Part shown: one piece after another, positions 63,072 through 64,000 of the stretch
How the letters are laid out: each line of letters begins with the position of its first letter
Position numbering within the stretch: position 1 is the stretch's first letter
Assembly (NCBI RefSeq): GCF_021646545.1
Contig: NZ_JAKIRP010000003.1
Coordinates: forward strand, 620,001-684,000
Direction of reading: 5' to 3'
DNA length: 64,000 nucleotides
DNA from: Chitinophaga filiformis
GTDB lineage: Bacteria; Bacteroidota; Bacteroidia; Chitinophagales; Chitinophagaceae
The notes under the pieces: generated by a model
The model's input: only the letters and a program-made list of their open reading frames with translations
Databases searched by the model: none
What the model was told of the DNA's origin: nothing
Program-made: the position numbers and the translations under genes

Positions 63072-63485
63072 ATGGACTACGAGCGTTATATATCAGATGG
63101 AAATCTTGAAAAAGTACTTCTCGGATTCGCTACACCGGAAGAAGAATCCGAATATAAGTTCTATCTCGATATTTTTCCGGAAGTACAGACCGAAAAGGAT
63201 GAAGTGGAACGCAAGCTTGAACGCCTGGCTTTCAGGGAAGCGGCGCAGCCTCCTGTTCACCTGAAAACAGCGATTATGCAACAGGTTGCTCTGGAAGCCG
63301 GAACAGCGGTTGCTACTTCGACCTGGTACGCAAAAAGAAAAGACATTCATGTTGAAAATGTTGCACCCCCTCCTCACCAGATGAGGGTACATATAGGCTG
63401 GAAGATATTGCTCATTGCCCTGCTGGCAATGATTGCAGCATCCATTCTCGCCTCAGTGATCTTCTTTGCCATGACCATCAGATGA
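63072..63485 (+). CDS. small membrane protein, possible anti-sigma-factor-like
   Basis: The 137-aa protein has an acidic cytosolic N-terminal region (DYERYISDGNLEKVLLGFATPEEESEYKFYLDIFPEV). A charged helix follows (EKDEVERKLERLAFREAAQPP), and one membrane helix near the C terminus (ILLIALLAMIAASILASVIFFAM, about residues 111-133). This topology is like anti-sigma factors. The first 40 residues also resemble the N-terminal zinc-less part of Bacteroidota anti-sigma proteins. No sigma-factor gene is adjacent, so the assignment is tentative. Confidence 0.6.
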   Translation: MDYERYISDGNLEKVLLGFATPEEESEYKFYLDIFPEVQTEKDEVERKLERLAFREAAQPPVHLKTAIMQQVALEAGTAVATSTWYAKRKDIHVENVAPPPHQMRVHIGWKILLIALLAMIAASILASVIFFAMTIR

Positions 63486-63509
63486 AAGCCCACAACAACA
63501 CTAAATAAT

Positions 63510-63542
63510 AAAGGCGTCCGCAAATGCGGACGCCTTTTCTTT
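63510..63542. terminator. bidirectional intrinsic terminator
   Basis: AAAGGCGTCCGCA (63510-63522) pairs fully with TGCGGACGCCTTT (63525-63537), with T-runs on the plus side and A-runs on the minus side. It serves the small membrane protein gene and the convergent RND gene. Confidence 0.9.
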
Positions 63543-63562
63543 TCTATGCAATAGTTTCCCGT

Positions 63563-64000
63563 TTATAATTCGTGCTGCTGCATCGCTTTATGATTTTCCT
63601 GCATAGCTTTCAGCTTTTCTTTACCGTAAGCCAGGCGGGTAATTGTTACGAATAGTACCGGCACAATAAAGATCGCCAGGAAGGTAGCAGTAAACATACC
63701 ACCCAACACTGTCCAACCCATTGTTTTACGCGATTCCGCGCCTGCTCCACTGGCTATTACCAATGGCATGATACCTAACAGGAACGCCAGGGACGTCATG
63801 ATAATAGGACGTAAACGCAGCTTGGCCGCTTCTACTGTCGCCGTTACCAGTTCCATACCTCTGTCCACACGTTCTTTCGCAAATTCCACGATCAGGATCG
63901 CATTCTTTGCCGACAAACCGATCAGCGTGATCAGACCGATCTGTGCATATACGTTGTTGGTGATATTAGGCAGGAAGGTCAGGGTTGCGATCGCACCAAA
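63563..64000 (-). CDS. RND-family (AcrB/HAE1-type) efflux pump, C-terminal end (cut by window edge)
   Basis: The last 145 codons of a large minus-strand gene enter from the right edge. The visible part opens [20 protein letters not shown] and continues [20 protein letters not shown], a hallmark of AcrB-like transporters, then [34 protein letters not shown]. The final membrane helix is [21 protein letters not shown] with a short charged tail. It is the inner-membrane proton-driven component of a tripartite pump exporting drugs or similar compounds. The rest and any adaptor or TolC-type partner are beyond the window. Confidence 0.92.
   Translation of the reverse strand, partial: FGAIATLTFLPNITNNVYAQIGLITLIGLSAKNAILIVEFAKERVDRGMELVTATVEAAKLRLRPIIMTSLAFLLGIMPLVIASGAGAESRKTMGWTVLGGMFTATFLAIFIVPVLFVTITRLAYGKEKLKAMQENHKAMQQHEL

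Overview
The window reads as chromosome from a Chitinophaga-like member of the Bacteroidota (Chitinophagaceae). Supporting signs are a secreted GH5 glycoside hydrolase ending in a type IX secretion (Por) sorting domain, several families typical of this phylum (DUF4421, DUF4954, DUF4382, the short-chain type L-threonine dehydrogenase), lipoproteins with Bacteroidota-style signal peptides, TAnnTTTG-like promoter motifs and moderate GC content. I saw no rRNA, tRNA, CRISPR array, insertion sequence or prophage. Both ends cut genes: an AraC-type regulator at the left and an RND efflux pump at the right.

Layout. 1-11.9 kb: threonine dehydrogenase, kdsA (Kdo for LPS), a DUF4382 lipoprotein, a PspC protein, aconitase, an HD hydrolase, a DUF4421 envelope protein, a phosphoesterase, purU, and hutG. 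12.1-19.9 kb: a GH5/F5-8C/CBM96-like/T9SS enzyme on the plus strand lies between hutG and a tight minus-strand operon marR-hutH-hutU-hutI. A perfect 18-bp palindrome in front of marR looks like its operator. The four hut enzymes convert histidine to glutamate and formamide. 20-29.8 kb: bestrophin channel, MgtE, a histidine phosphatase, glmS with a DUF4954 beta-helix protein, a diheme peroxidase with an MbnP copper-site protein, and a methyltransferase. 29.9-32.5 kb: a small, AT-richer accessory stretch with a cupin, four phased 20-bp repeats, and a translationally coupled AAA ATPase/TOPRIM-like pair preceded by a small unknown protein. This is the best candidate for an undescribed (defence-like) system. 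32.5-38.5 kb: a non-phosphorylating L-fucose pathway (transporter, dehydrogenase, lactonase, mutarotase, diketo-acid hydrolase, keto-deoxy-fuconate dehydrogenase) with no L-fuconate dehydratase in view, plus a duplicated-domain lipoprotein.

39.4-45.0 kb: a leucine operon leuC-methyltransferase-leuD-leuB-leuA. 45.2-51.7 kb: a helical-repeat protein, a 46-bp perfect palindrome, a membrane protein, a Gfo/Idh/MocA oxidoreductase, a DUF2314 protein and an ABC transporter pair. 52.1-55.6 kb: class Ia ribonucleotide reductase nrdB-nrdA behind a 473-bp leader. 55.7-64 kb: an NmrA-like reductase, a Fic AMPylase-type protein with two upstream palindromes, an acyl-CoA desaturase, a TrmH-family methyltransferase, an AsmA-like protein, a small anti-sigma-like membrane protein, and the end of an RND pump.

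Most of the window is ordinary housekeeping and catabolism in compact strand-consistent operons separated by clear hairpin terminators. The unusual signals sit in the 30-32 kb ATPase module and its repeats, the 46.8 kb palindrome, the methyltransferase inside the leucine operon, and several operator-like palindromes.
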